Shown here: piece by piece, positions 32,130 through 44,594 of the stretch
How the letters are laid out: every line of letters begins with the position of its first letter
Position numbering within the stretch: position 1 is the first letter of the stretch
NCBI GenBank assembly: GCA_026315105.1
Contig: CM048751.1
Span: 342,162,649-342,226,648, forward strand
DNA length: 64,000 nt
Source: Locusta migratoria
Lineage: Eukaryota > Arthropoda > Insecta > Orthoptera > Acrididae
Direction of reading: 5' to 3'
Program-made: the position numbers and the translations under genes
Notes under the pieces: model-generated
Told to the model about the DNA's origin: nothing
Database searches by the model: none
Seen by the model: the letters and a program-made list of their open reading frames with translations, nothing else

Positions 32130-32585
32130 TTTTGTGTCCCGACTTCGTCGCCGCTTTTGTGTCCCAGCCTTGTCGTAGGTGTCGGTGGCCGAGTGGAATG
32201 AGACCGACACGCTGGTGCAGGTACGGAGGGGAGCAGCCAGAAACTATAAACACTCGAGTAAATTAGAAAGAGATATATTGCACAGAATGTAACAATACTT
32301 AACTTTTACATAGTATTGCAGAATGTTGATACATAGTTGTTAGAGGCCTGCCTAGTGCCTGTACAATAGCAAAGTCTTCACTGGTGCCTATCTGATTACG
32401 AAGGTCCTAACTCGTTGCTATCTCAGTCCGAAGTGCGAAGTGACCGATGTCTTTCCGTGGTGGCCACGAGCGGGGTTGCAGCAGAGGGCGCTCATGGCTG
32501 TCGTCGGGAGAACGCCGCGCCGTGCGTGCCTGGCGGCGCGCGGTGAAAGTAGGTGGCGCGCACTTTGTACTTGTGCGACACCACA
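32130..32585 (-). repeat. 5' LTR of Gypsy B
   Basis: 456 bp. Compared with 26594-27049, differences were noticed at CATGGC/CGTGGC, CTGTC/CTGTA and GGTGAAA/GGCGAAA; two look like CpG decay. Confidence 0.95.
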
Positions 32586-32590
32586 AGTTT

Positions 32591-33935
32591 CACAAATGAA
32601 AGAGAAGTTGGATTGGGCAGCGAAGATGAGAGCGTCCATTTATTGGCTTGAGAATTGATATATGCTGAGTACAGAATCACCTAGTCTGTGTATCTATGGC
32701 TTTACATATAGTTAGCAACTATTAATCTGTCTTTCAAACATTTGATTACAAACTTTAGGTTTCATTTGTGTAGCGGCAAACAGTAATCGCCATTAACTAT
32801 TCTGTGCAGGCGCTTGCTTGTGAGTTTGTGTATGTGTGTCACAGATATGTTTCACAAACTCGTTCATATTTTATATTGTTGTTAGAAAACTCGGCAGTGC
32901 TTAGCAATTACTAAATACGAGTGAAAATGTCATTCTTGACTACTACAGAGTGAGTATACTTTATATTTTCACATAGACATATTTAAGTATTGTTATACAT
33001 TGATCAATGGGAGTTTTATTGCTTAATCCGTCATATTTTTCATGAGAGCCTGGCTTGGATAGTTCATTGAGCCTAATGGAATCTTTGGAAGAACAGATGC
33101 TAGTTCATATAGAGAAAAAAACAACCACAGTATTTATCGAAAATAATATTACAGTTCTTACTTGATGATTATGCTACACATCATGGCGTAGCCGACGATT
33201 TTTCTCTGCATCTGGAATCAAATTCTTTCATGGGAAAAGACAAAATCGATTGTGGCTGTTTGTTCGATTTTTTTATCATCAAAACATTGTGAATAGTAAA
33301 ATATTCACTTAGAATGTCCACAAAAGTTTACTAAATGTCTTTTATGAAGTATCCTTTCCACATAAAATAACTCCTAGTCTCTTATAAATCTTATAGAACA
33401 TGCAAAACAGTTCCAGGAACAATACCTTGGAAATATTTCATTGGGCCACAATTAATTTCTCTGGCGACACACATACTAATATGTCAATGAAGAAAGGAGC
33501 TTTTTTTAATAAGTTTTCTGAAACACCAGTCTTAAGATAACTTCTGAAATGTATTCTCACCTTATATTCTTGATGCAACAAATATACATCAGCAAGACAC
33601 GATCACGAAAAACAATAGCACAGAATAAAAGCAATGGCGGAATGCCTTTTTTTAAGTGAGAGCATAGGATTTCTATATCCTAAGAATAGTAACACTGTGT
33701 ATTACTTGTACAGTCTTTCCTACACTATTTATTTATTATTTCTGATAAAATGGCAAATGAATGAATAATGTTGTTGTTACTGATTTTTTTATATCAAGAA
33801 AAATGTTCAATTACTGAGTTCGCATAGTATTTAATTTATCCAGACAAATTAGCTTTTAGGTCTGTTTCACAGTGTGTGGGTATTATAGCGGTCAATTGAC
33901 AGACGGGAGAGGAAGCGACGATCTGTCGGCATCGC
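32591..33935. other. no recognisable gene
   Basis: AT-rich, no long ORF and no family recognised. Confidence 0.5.
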
Positions 33936-33939
33936 CGAA

Positions 33940-34135
33940 TGTTCCCCCTTCTAGCTCTCTGGAGAACGCTTCACTCAGCTGCCTTCCTACCTGCACACAT
34001 CTCTATCGAGCGCGCCCTGGCAAATATTAGAGATGCCGCAGAGAGGAGACGACGGGAAGACAAAGTCAGTCGTGGGGTAAGAGTGTTCGAAGTGGGCCAG
34101 AAGGTCCTAGTACGCTCGCGACAACTCTCGCTTTA
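33940..34135 (+). pseudogene. Gypsy integrase C-terminal fragment
   Basis: SIERALANIRDAAERRRRED..VRVFEVGQKVLVRSRQLS matches the post-catalytic integrase segment (basic helix then FEVGQKVLVRS, the GPY-like domain entry) of Gypsy elements similar to C. Nothing else of the element is adjacent; the match stops where a 43-bp tandem repeat begins. Confidence 0.65.
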
Positions 34136-34211
34136 TGTTTGTAGATTTATGCTGTATTTTGTATGTCTCTGTGATTTATGTTTGTAGATTTATGCTGTAT
34201 TTTGTATGTCT
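34132..34211 (+). repeat. 43-bp tandem duplication
   Basis: TTTATGTTTGTAGATTTATG.. occurs at 34132 and again at 34175 with about 37 identical bases. Confidence 0.9.
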
Positions 34212-35409
34212 TTTGCAGTGTTTTTTTGAGTGGTTTGTTTTAAAAGTGTAGTTTGTTTTGTTATATGTGTCCTTTGCATATGTATGTGCTTGTTGTGTGA
34301 TTTCATTTCACCATAATGCATCTTGATGTTGTATGAGTGTTTTGTGTACACGCCGCTATTGGGGTGGATAACAGCAACTTGCCAGTTCCATCTGGTCAGC
34401 TGTTCGACGTACGTTACCTTGACGCTCCGTTTTGTACATAAAAAATTTGTTAGTGTGACTGTCTCTGTTAGCTATAAGGCTGCCCGCCTCACATAGTCTC
34501 TTTTTTCAGTCCATGCTTTTATCTTTTTCTTTTCATCGTGAGGATTGATGGTGCATAATCTAAGTTCTTTAGGCCATGTTAAGTATTTTATTGTGTATAT
34601 TTTGTGTATGTCTTGTTTATGGTAATTTGTGTCCCTGTATATCGTTTTAAGTGAGAGTGCTCTTCTTCACTGGGCGTGAAACTAGCCATGTTTAGCAAGT
34701 GCCTTAGTTGCCACCTTCACTGTAAGTTTTACATCGGTAATCTCCCCATTAGGTAGCATGTTTATAAGATGCCGTGGTAGGCGCCAACACTGTAATTCAT
34801 AGGATTTTTAGTTGCACATAGATGCACTGTGGTGTTGATGCTCAGGGGCCTAGATAATTTTGTCTAGAGATTGTGTGTTTGAATAACAGGAGGTGTGCGA
34901 TTCGCGGCAGAGCACTAATGAAGAGGTTCATCAAAATTTCATTGACAATATACACCCTGACTTATTAATAGAACCAACCTATATGTTTCAGATAAGTTTT
35001 ACAGGGCAATTTTGTAAGTTAAAGGACGGAGCATGATCTGTAGAAGAGGCCAGGCTCACATTCAGAAGAGAGCAGAATTACAGATGTGAGGAAATACAAA
35101 CAAAAATAAAGGAGATGAACAAAGGCAAGGTCCACTTCAAAGAACGTCCGTCCTACATGTACCATGAGGACACCTGAATTTCTTACATCAAGAGGACGGT
35201 AAACCACTAGCTTTGCTTGTTAATTTTACAGCAGTTGTGGTAAGGATACGTTACACTGTAAGTCAGTTTTTACCTTAGATTATTTTATTAACTTAGGATT
35301 GTTTGACATGTGTATTTATTCTACTATTATTTAGGGATCTAGGGATCTTCACTGTAGCTTCATAATATATTCACTTACGAAATTTGTCATTAGTAATTAG
35401 ACCCAGTTC
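34212..35409. other. no recognisable gene
   Basis: No protein homology recognised on either strand. Confidence 0.45.
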
Positions 35410-35828
35410 AAAAGTAATAGCAGTGTGCATAGCTACAACACTAGGAAAAAAGATGATATTCACTAATCAAGGTTAAAGCTAACTTTGGCTAAGAAAGGGG
35501 TGAATTATGCTGTCACAAAATGTCTTTGGTTACTTACCAAGTAGCATCAAAAGTCTGACAGATAGCCAACTAGTATTTAAAAAGTAATTACAGGAATTTC
35601 TGAATGGGAACTCCTTCTACAATGTAGTTGAATTTTTTGATAAAACATTAAAAATAAAATTAAAAAAATGAAAAACAACGAAAAATGTAATAAAAATATT
35701 TAAAATATTGATTGTCAAGTGTAGACATCATTTACTAAACTGACACATTGCACATCATTATGAAATGTCATATATATGATCTATGGAACAAGTATTAATC
35801 TAATCTTATCGAATCTAATCTATAATTT
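35410..35828 (+). pseudogene. LINE 3'-end fragment
   Basis: SSVHSYNTRKKDDIH (about 35418-35462), LAKKGVNYAV, then in another frame LPSSIKSLTDSQLVFKK and LQEFLNGNSFYNVVEFFDKT match the extreme C-terminus of Jockey-like LINE RT proteins, ahead of a 3' untranslated end with GATCTATGGAACAAGTATTAATC and a (TCTAATC)n-like tail at about 35797-35825. Truncated 5' as is usual for LINE copies. Confidence 0.65.
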
Positions 35829-36719
35829 AAAAAATAAATAAATAAACAAATAAAAACATGGCAACACATTGTTCTGCCTATGTGGCGGTTGCTGAAGTCT
35901 TAAAACCACGCTCACCACTTGACACTGACACAACACTTTAGCATGGAGCACTGTTAAAAACACTAGTAAAAAGTAAAGCACTGTGACCCCGGAGACGGGA
36001 AGGGATGGAAAGAATATTTCCCAGAGATTATACCTGTTGAGGCAAAGATCTAAAACTTTAGTAAGTCTATGAAACGTTCATGTGGTGGGGATGTCGAGAT
36101 GCCAGTAGATGACACTTATCTGAGTAGTCTGCATACACTTGCAAAAGGAATTAAAGTTATCCTTTAGGATCTTAGTTAACCATACACTTTGTAATCGTGA
36201 CATATTCAGAAATAAAATACCAAACATTGGTGACAAGTAACAAAATATCGGTGTTAGCACACTCACAGAAATCGCAACATAATCGAAAGAAAGCAGCTAA
36301 TATTGGGGAGAAACAAAAATATCAGCCTATCCATATCCTCAGAAATCACAAGATATTTGAAATAAACAGCCAAATCTTTTCTGACTAGCTAATAGTGTAA
36401 ATGTCATTGATATTCATTTCACTTGCCAGAAATTTAAAGGTTTACCATAAGTTTGTCTCTAATCATACTCTCAGAAATCGCAAAATATTTTGAACAAAGG
36501 TAAATATTTGTGAGAAGGAAGGACCAAACTGTCATTGTTGGTAGCATTCAGCAGTGATTACATTATCCGTTTTTTGGTCACATCAAAGTTACAAAATCGA
36601 TGTTACTAATCATGAGATAGCACTCTCCTACAAGTAACAATGAGTGCAAACTACTATTATATAAATAAGAAAATCTCACAATGTGTTGTGGATAAATAAC
36701 TCCTACAATGTGTTAGAAA

Positions 36720-36754
<35 letters not shown>

Positions 36755-38715
36755 ATTTGCATGGATCGTGTTTTGAATACAGGACATCTCGCTTGGTAGC
36801 CCTAAACACTAATCACTACACTACAACAACCTCACAATGGCACTGATTTTTGTACTGTTTGGCCACGATAACGTGACTATTTGGGCAGTGGCTCCTGGGA
36901 GCTCCAGGAGGCATGTCTTGCACACACATTAAAGCTACCGTGGTGAGTGGAGGGTGAGGGGAAGGCAGGCTTCCTGCAATGGTGGAACCATTACTCTAAT
37001 TATGTGTACAGTAATATTTCGCTTCAAGGAGCATTGTAACGTTGGCACCACTTGTAAATAGATGAATATCTGACAACTAGTGCTGTCATTCGTCGCTTGT
37101 GCAGCACCAGCAAAATCGTCAAATCATCATGGCCCAATAGTATTGAGTATAATTCTGTTCTTATAGTTTTTTTACTGTTTATATGATTTTATATACATTT
37201 AGTTTCAATAAATTGGGCGAAATATAATTTCGTGATTTATATTTAATGAGCTGTTATCCCGAAATAAATGGGATTTTTCGACTTTTTCTTACGTCAGCAA
37301 CTGGACCAGATGAATTAAGGGTATATTACACACTTTTGTCTGGGGGTAAGAAAACTTGGGGCCGTTTGGGAATGCTTGGCTAACTTCGGATCTATAGTTC
37401 ATACAGTGCCATCTGGTGGCAGACAGCAAAAGCTGTTTACGCATTAATTTTTGTCTGTCTGTAGCACAGACATGTAATATATGTCTGTGTTCTGTAGTAC
37501 TGTTCGCGCACTTTTATATTCTTCGGATGTCAAACTGTGTAGTTATAGAGAAGTATAGTTGCAATTTGTTCCCTGCAACGTACTTCAACAAAGCCGGGCT
37601 AAGATAAACAATTAATGGCGTACAACAACTATAGTTGGGCCGAAACACGACGATTCCTGGCTCAGCCTACTGGGCTGGGATACAGCCCCGACAATGGAAA
37701 CGAATTGCAACCATATTGCCAAATAGTTAGTTCACTGCCAGGCAGTATACCTAACAGTCGTTGTTGTCTGACAGCACTGGCAAAACTGCACAGCGGAGCC
37801 AGAATCGCACATGCGCAGAGCAACGTTCGCATTTGACTTACTCCAATGCTCTACTGCCACAGCCGGCGCTCAAATCTGCACCAGAGATCATCATATTTCC
37901 GCTCAACTATAGTTGCATAGTGAAGTTGTAGTTCAGTAGCAAGTGTGAGCTACCCGGTTTTCGTAGCGCCACTTAAGAGGCGTTAGTTTTTCCACACAAC
38001 AAAAACTTCTACTTGGTTGTACTTTGTTTCGCCACTTTCTGCCCCCCACCACCAAATATCGACATTCGACTGACACCTCGCTGAGTATTTCGAACCATTT
38101 TACTTCGTATCAGAGTGTTTGCATTCAAGGTTTACGTGTTGGTGTCTTTGTTTGCGGCTAAAATGTCGAATCAATTAAGGAAACACTTCCTGTGATGGGT
38201 GGAAAAAAGTGAAGCAGTCGTTTGGCCGCAAATGAAATGAGCTGTGCAAATCACGATCAGCTGAGACTGCGGACGCCATGTTAAAAACTACACAACTAAA
38301 GAGTATTTATAAATTTCTGTATGAACGATAGTTCACAGTGCAACTGCAGAAAGACACGCATTGTTGTCTCAATTTAGTTGCTTGTGTTAATCTGGCTTAA
38401 CAAAGGCTTGTATTGCCACATCTACTGCAAGCATCCAGAGCAGACTTTCTCAAGAAACATGTTTCTTATATGTCTATGGACAAATATCTGCATTAATTCA
38501 AATGACATAGATTTTACAGTAATGGGAACTGCGGGTAGCTTAATACATAATGTAATATGAACATCTGCCAGGAAACTGCACAGCTGCTACTAAAGAGCCT
38601 TTTTATTACAATGTGTTAATACAAAGGCAGAAGTATTACTCCATAATTATAACCATCACAATCCGTACTTATAACTCACTGAGCAGAAATTAGTGGGTAA
38701 ATGCTTTATCACAGA
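35829..38715. other. no recognisable gene; simple and diverged repeats
   Basis: Contains a poly(A) run (about 36723-36753), a set of diverged repeats sharing CTCAGAAATCGCAAAATATTT (near 36270, 36338 and 36468), and the 12-bp palindrome CAACTATAGTTG twice (37626-37637 and 37904-37915). A tRNA-like stretch on minus at about 36768-36830 is too degenerate to call. Confidence 0.4.
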
Positions 38716-38726
38716 AATTAAATACG

Positions 38727-38915
38727 AAATGTTCAAATGTTTGTAAAGCTTAAGGGACTTAACAGCAGGGTCATCAGTCTCTAAACTTAAAAACTAGTTA
38801 TGAACTACCTAAAACCAAACATCCATGCCTGAGGGGGGGATTCGAACCTCCGATGGGGAGTGGCCTCGCATATCACAGCATACTGCCTCAATGTGCTTGG
38901 TCGATCCACCGCGGC
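38727..38915 (-). repeat. tRNA-derived SINE, copy 3
   Basis: Same family as 10956 and 14670 with more divergence (GGATTCGAACC on plus is the B box complement). Flanked by the 11-bp duplication AATTAAATACG at 38716-38726 and 38916-38926. Confidence 0.88.
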
Positions 38916-39289
38916 AATTAAATACGTACAAGACATAAGCAAGAAATTTGTCATTCCCTTCTTTACTCTTAAAAACTTGTATGCATATGTTAGCATTGGT
39001 CAAACATTAAGAGCATTTTCACACCAGAGAAAAAAAGTATGTAAACTTTATTATTCACTCTCTCTTAAAATCTACACATGTGTGAAATATACCTGTAGGT
39101 ATTTTCACGGTCCCTCAGATTAATAAAGTTTTGTGTTGGGGACGATATGGTTAGAGAAAACATTCAACATAGTGCAAAACACGCTAATACAAGATAAATG
39201 TGTGGAAAATTTATATTGCTTTATGTGCAAATAAAAAAATGTCACTTCTGACAATTTATGTTAAGAAACATTGCCATATAGCAAAAAAT

Positions 39290-39545
39290 AACATGTTGAC
39301 CATAGTCTTAGTAAGGTCTGCTAATGATAATCTCATGAACATTAATTGATGGATTAAAGCCAACTCATTGACATTAAACTTTGAAAAGACTCACTACATG
39401 TAGTTCAGAACATGTAACAGGTTTCCATTCAGCATATGCTTAAAGTATTGAGAAGAACAGATAGAAGAAGTTGACAGTATTAAATTCCTGGGATTACAGC
39501 TTGATAATAAGTTCTGTTGAAAGGAGCACACTGCAGATATTCAGA
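39290..39545 (+). pseudogene. LINE RT fragment
   Basis: ANSLTLNFEKTHYM (39355-39400), a stop, then IEEVDSIKFLGLQLDNKF followed by KEHTADIQK (39460-39545). These are the post-catalytic RT blocks (N.L.LN..KT, .KFLGV.LD..L.W..H) of Jockey/CR1-like LINEs. Contains stops; no other part of the element is certain nearby. Confidence 0.6.
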
Positions 39546-41019
39546 AGTGACATAACATATATGTATTTGCAGTTTTTGCTTATGTTTATTTCAATTACGT
39601 TTTCTGGCAAGTGGAAACTGTAAGAAACTAATACAAATTTACCTTCTGCAGCCATGTAGTGGCCTATATGCTGAAACAAATTTTTGTAGCAGATTGAAAA
39701 GAGGTTCATCGCCCAGGAAAGTTCATTAATAATACCGGTCAAATTCCTCCATGCTCGAGTCTCCTCAGAAGAAGAAAGAGATTTTTGTGCATTAGTAGAA
39801 AATAGAGGAGATATAAAATAATCAGAAAAAATGCATGTGCAGTTGATCAACAGAGCTTTCTGTATATATTAAACGTTAAAATTCAAAAGGCTGGACACTA
39901 CTGGACATAAATATTCAGAGGCTGGACAGTATCAGCAGAAAGCTCTGTATATGAACTGCAAATTCATATTTCTGACTGTTTTCCATCTCCTCTGTTTAAG
40001 GCTAATGTACTGTAATTCCTTCTTTGTTCCTTATGTGGATAAATGAATTACACCAGTCCTATGATGGAACTTCTTGACAAATTAATCTTATTTTAACCTG
40101 AGAGCTTGTTTCATTTCAGCATACATTCTACTGAAAGTAGGTATAACTGATGTACAAAAATCAATTAACATACGATTTCTGCGAAAAATGTTAAATAGTT
40201 TAATACAACCCATAATTCAAAATAAAATGATGTCATTTTCATATTTGCCTATTATTATTTCCAGATGACAGAAAACTGAAATGAAAGTAAGTAAAAAATA
40301 TTGCTAGAATGGAAATTTAAATGCAGGACTCTTTCACTAACAATCTACAACTCTCACCATTCAGCCATCACGACATGCTTCACTGAAAAAATCTCAGGTA
40401 TGCTCATAAGATGGCCTTGTTCGAAAAATACTTATACTTTCATTTATCGAAGTAAAGTTAAAATAAGTCCCATAACCTCTACAGTTCTGGGGTGCCATAT
40501 ATGCTACATTCATTTCAGATTTTTTTTTCCTCATGAAATAACAGCTGCAGGTAGCAAAAGCCAACTGTATACTGTTCTCTGAGGTCGGTGCAAAACAATG
40601 CTTGTTTGTCAAGCTTTTCTGTCGCGCCAACAGGTGGCAGGAGCAGTCAAAAGTTGTGAGTTTTCAATAATGGCGCCATGAGTCAGAAAAGATGAGGTAT
40701 AAATTGTGTTAATTCTGTGTTTTGGATATAGTTGTACATTTACAAAATACTGAATAGTTATAGATTACGCAAACCCAAAAACTGTCGCTTTATTATTAGA
40801 TTTTCTTCAGTTGTTTTACATGTAGAGCACGTGCTACATTCGGCAATTAGCATTACAAAGTGCCCTAGAGTAAAGTTACTGAAAATGTAAATGTGGAAAT
40901 GTTTTTTCGTGCAATGCACTGCAGTTAAACATAGATTACACGTAAAATACGTTGCTAATTAAATTAAACTGTTGATTTTTTAATAATGAAATGTAAATAT
41001 GCAGAAAACTGAACATTTC
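39546..41019. other. no recognisable gene
   Basis: AT-rich DNA, possibly more decayed LINE sequence up to about 39850, nothing that can be supported. Confidence 0.4.
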
Positions 41020-41543
41020 AGATTTCATGATTTGCATGTTTGTCAGCGGAAGAAATTTTGGAACTTCTGGAGGCATTCAGCCCATGTATTGGAAATTGAA
41101 GAGTATGAAGAAGACGCGGAAACTCTTCCAGCAAGGGGATGAAGAGATAGAAGAAACTGAATGTAATGAAACTGAAAATCTAGGAAGGATCAGAGATGAA
41201 ACACAAAAGTGGAGGCACAAATCAGAAACATTACTGACTGATAGGAAAATAGTGGCTACTGGTACAATCATGGGGAACCGAATACCTAAACAATTCCAGT
41301 TCAAGGAGGATATGATATGAAAGGAGAGGGTATGGGAAGCAATGACCAAATAGACAGAGGAGATGAAAAAGTGGCATTAATAAAATGGTTTGATAACAGC
41401 AATATGCTTATCATTCGCAAACCAAGGAATTTTACCAGTTGAAAACAGTCGGAGGTGGTTGAAGGACAATGCCTACATTCACGTCTCACATCCAAGAGTT
41501 GTGAAGTTATATACTAACAGGCAACCATGGGGTGGCGTTCTTA
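41020..41543 (+). pseudogene. piggyBac-like transposase relic
   Basis: An acidic N-terminal-like stretch (EEYEEDAETLP in one frame, about 41098-41135) is followed by KIVATGTIMGNRIPKQFQFK (41245-41305), then, after frame changes, EKVALIKWFDNSN (41365-41405), GILPVENSRRWLKDNAYIHV and HPRVVKLY (41413-41515), and ATGGGGTGGCGTTCTTATGA, matching MGGVDLMD. These are in piggyBac order (TGT..NR.P, ..WYDN, RW....K.Y..V..P..V..YN..MGGVD). The catalytic middle is missing. It ends where the Gypsy D LTR begins. Confidence 0.7.
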
Positions 41544-42310
41544 TGACGTCAGCCCTCTGCTGCAATTCCGCTCGTGGCCACAACCGAACTGGATCGGTCA
41601 GTTGGCAAGAAGACAGGCACTAGAATGGTCTCGCATCAGTAGGCAGGCTTCTACCTAGTTAAACTATGTATCTGCATTCCACTAGTCTTCAGTTAACAAA
41701 GCTAAGTATTGTACTATTTCTTCAAAAGTTGTCCCACTGGCTGGTCACCTCAGACTCTGTACCCGCACATGTGTGCATCCTATATTCCTGTGTCGGTCTC
41801 TCTCTACTCGGCTACTGACACCTAGCACAACCGGCGGCAATGAGACACAAAAGTGGCGATGAAGAGCGATAGAAAAACCTTGGACCAGCCCGCTTGCATC
41901 AGCCAGACAGCAGCAGTCAGAGCATGCAGAAATTGCTCCCGCCCACCTACCCTACCCTTATTATACGATTTTTGGGGGACAATATTCTGTTACATATTTT
42001 GTGGACGTTATTATTACAGAGAGTCTTCTTTCACATTACCTTTGTGTTTCGTTCTAATTTTCTTGTATGCACTGTGCCTAATCAGTCAGCTCGACCACTA
42101 CCCTGAACCCAAACTTAATGGAAATTACTCAGTTACAGACGGCGCAAATCACGCAACTACTCCAAGCAGTGTCACAGTTGACGGCGCACTCAGCTCAACA
42201 ACAGCTGTCGCTCAGCCGCCCACATCTGCCACCGCACTGCTTTCTACGTTTCGCCAGTACGACGAACGTGAGGAAGATGGAGTGATTACTTGGCGCAATT
42301 TCAATTATTA
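41544..42310 (+). mobile_element. 5' fragment of Mag-type Gypsy D (LTR, primer site, gag start)
   Basis: Plus-strand relative of A and B. LTR part about 41544-41852, matching the A/B LTR at GACG.CAGCC..CCCTCTGCTGCAA..CCGCTCGTGGCCAC and ending GAGACACAAAA. GTGGCGATGAAGAGCGATAG (primer-site region) follows at 41853, as does CCTTGGACCAGCCCGCTTGC as in A. Gag begins with CCCTGAACCCAAACTTAATG (about 42102) and continues to about 42306, where the sequence changes to mitochondrial DNA. The first part of the LTR is missing and gag is frame-broken. Confidence 0.75.
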
Positions 42311-42319
42311 ATTCTGTGC

Positions 42320-43530
42320 AATTCAGGATGTCTTGATAATTTATTTTATTATTTAGTTTTTTTTATGTTTACTTAAGTTAATAAAAATAATTTTATTTAT
42401 TTTTGCCTTAGTATATTATATTCAAATGATTTTTAATTATATTGTATTAGTAATATTATTGAATTAATAATTAGTAATTTAAATTGTAATAGTTAGGATT
42501 TATTTTTTGTATCTTTTGTATCAGGGTGTATCATAATTTTAATTTGTGTAAATTAATCTCAATTTAGGTTGACCTATATTAGTAATTTGTTTATAGCAAT
42601 GAAATTTTAAACGTTTCCTAATATATTTAGTTTCTTAAGAAGTTTATTTTTTTAAATTAATGCTTTTATTTGATTTTTAGTATAAAGTATAAATTAAATA
42701 ATTTTTTAGGGGATAAGCTCTGAAAATTAATAAACTATAATTTATATTTAATAATATGCTTAGTACCAGCTATTTTTTGATTACGTTATAGTTCATTATT
42801 TTTTGTTTAGATTTTATAATTATTTCAAGGTTTTTATTAAAATGTTAAATATAATTTTAAAATTTTTGTAATAATAATGGAATTAGTGTAAATAATTTGT
42901 TTTTATTTTATTATTTTTCAATTTATTATCAGGAGCTATGCAATATAAATTTCCTTATGTTTATCAAAAACATGTGTTCTTGATAATATTTGGAAGTCTT
43001 ACCTGCTCACTGATTAATTTAAAGTGCAAAGGTAGCGTAATCATTAGTTTCTTAATTGGGGACCTGAATGAATGGTTTGACTGGAAATTGACTGTCTCTT
43101 AAAAATATTTAGAATTTAACTTTTAAGTTAAAAGACTTAAATATTTCTTGAGGTAGAGCTTTTGATTTATAAATTAATGTTTATTATATAGTTTATTTTT
43201 TAATGTTAATTTTTATTGTTTTGTTGGGGTGACATGAAGAATAATTAAAGTCTTTATTATAAAATCATTAATTTATGTATATTTGATCCATAATTTATGA
43301 TTATAAGGTTAAGTTACCTTAGGGATTGCGACCTCGAAGTTGGATTAAGATTAATTATAGGTGTAGTAGCTTAATAATTAGGTCTGTTGGCCTTTAAATT
43401 ATTACATTATCTGAGTGCAGACTGGAGTGAGCCAGGTCGGTTTCTATCCTAAGAATAAATGTTATTATATTAGTACCAAAGGACCATATAATACAAATAT
43501 TTTTTATTTATTGATTAAAGTTAATTACTT
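42320..43530 (+). pseudogene. rrnL: NUMT 16S rRNA, nearly complete
   Basis: Conserved large-subunit blocks are present: GTGCAAAGGTAGCGTAATCA (43024), GGGGACCTGAATGAATGGTT, GACATGAAGA (43231), TTACCTTAGGGATTGCGACC (43313), GAGTGCAGACTGGAGTGAGCCAGGTCGGTTTCTATC region (43412-43448) and AGTACCAAAGGACC (43471). The 5' end is cut by the insertion boundary. Some conserved positions are altered (ACCAAAGG for ACGAAAGG). Confidence 0.92.
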
Positions 43531-43590
43531 TCTAGTTTGGCAGATAAGTGTGTTGAATTTAGAATTCATTAATGTTAGTATTGATAACAT
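43531..43590 (+). pseudogene. trnL1: NUMT tRNA-Leu(CUN)
   Basis: TTTGGCAGATAAGTG D-arm and TTTAGAA anticodon loop (UAG) between 16S and ND1. Ends approximate. Confidence 0.7.
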
Positions 43591-44516
43591 ATGATTTATT
43601 TATATTTGTTTTAAATTTTTTATTATTAATTATTTGTGTTTTAATTATAGTTGCTTTTATTACCTTAATGGAGCGTAGTGTGCTAGGTTACATTCAGATT
43701 CGTAAATGTCCAAATAGGGTAGGTTTTTTAGGTACTCCCCAATCTTTTAGTGATGCTATTAAATTGATTTGTAAGGAGCAACATATTCCTTATATATATC
43801 AAATTATTTTTTATTTATTTTTCTCCTGTTTTTAATTTAACAATTTCTTTATTATTTGGGTTGTTTTTCCTTATTTGACTTATATGTGTTCTTTTTTATG
43901 GTTTCTTACTTTTTCTCTGTTGGACTAGATTGACAGTTTATACATTACTAATTACTGGTTGATTTACTAATTAAAATTATTCATTATTGGGTTCTATACG
44001 TTCTGTTGCTCAAACTATTTCTTATGGAGTAAGAGTGACTTTAATTTTATTATCATTAATTATTTTAATTGGGAGTTTTAATATATTTGATTTTATGAAT
44101 TTTCAGTTTTATTGTTAATTTATTTTTCTTTTTCTTTTGGTTCATGTTTGGCAGAAACTAACCGGACTCCACTTGATGTTGCTGAAGGAGAGTCCGTGTT
44201 AATTTCTGGTTTTAATATTGAGTATGGCACTGGTGGTTTTACTTTAATTTGTCTTGTGGAGTATTCTAGAATTATTTTTATGAGAATGTTATTTTCATTA
44301 ATTTTTTAGGTGGTGATTTTTATTTTTTTATTTTTTAAGGCTTTCTTTTCTTTTTTCTTTTTTTTTTGTTGGGTCCGTAGTACTTTACCTCGTTTTCCTT
44401 ATGATAAGCTTATGTATTTGGCTTGAAATAGTTATTTGCCTTTGTCTTTAAATCTTTTATTTTTCTTTATTGGTTTTAGGGTTATATTTTTTCACTTATT
44501 TAATAAAATTTTTTAA
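43591..44516 (+). pseudogene. ND1: NUMT NADH dehydrogenase subunit 1
   Basis: Starts ATGATTTATTTATATTTG. VAFITLMERSVLGYIQIRK (43650-43706), VGFLGTPQSFSDAIKLICKEQ, then after a frameshift near 43830 SLLGSIRSVAQTISYGVRVT, SLIILIGSFNIFDFMNFQF, a shifted AETNRTPLDVAEGESVLISGFNIEYGTGGF block (44155-44245) and LPRFPYDKLMYLA (44380-44420). Near full length but with at least three frame changes. In mitochondria it is a complex I membrane subunit; here non-functional. Confidence 0.92.
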
Positions 44517-44526
44517 GGAATTTCAA

Positions 44527-44591
44527 AGTTAATAGAATTGAACTTCTGTTCTTATGTTTTCAAAACATTTGCTTTTTTAAGCTAATTAACT
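44527..44591 (-). pseudogene. trnS2: NUMT tRNA-Ser(UCN)
   Basis: Minus: acceptor AGTTAAT/ATTAACT pairs perfectly, anticodon loop TTTGAAA (UGA). Lies between ND1 and CytB as in insects. Confidence 0.85.
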
Positions 44592-44594
44592 TAT

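Larger units (their letters stand above)
26594..32585 (-). mobile_element. complete but defective Mag-type Gypsy retrotransposon B
   Basis: 5992-bp minus-strand element of the same family as A. LTRs 26594-27049 and 32130-32585 (456 bp each, three differences noticed), polypurine tract 27050-27061, primer site 32116-32128, and a perfect 5-bp duplication AGTTT at 26589-26593 and 32586-32590. It is longer than A partly because of about 120 bp (around 27134-27255) in the Pro-rich 3' coding region that A lacks. Confidence 0.95.

Noticed and set aside
36768..36830. tRNA-like sequence on minus near the poly(A) run
   Set aside because: A- and B-box similarity is weak and no duplication or paired acceptor stem was found.
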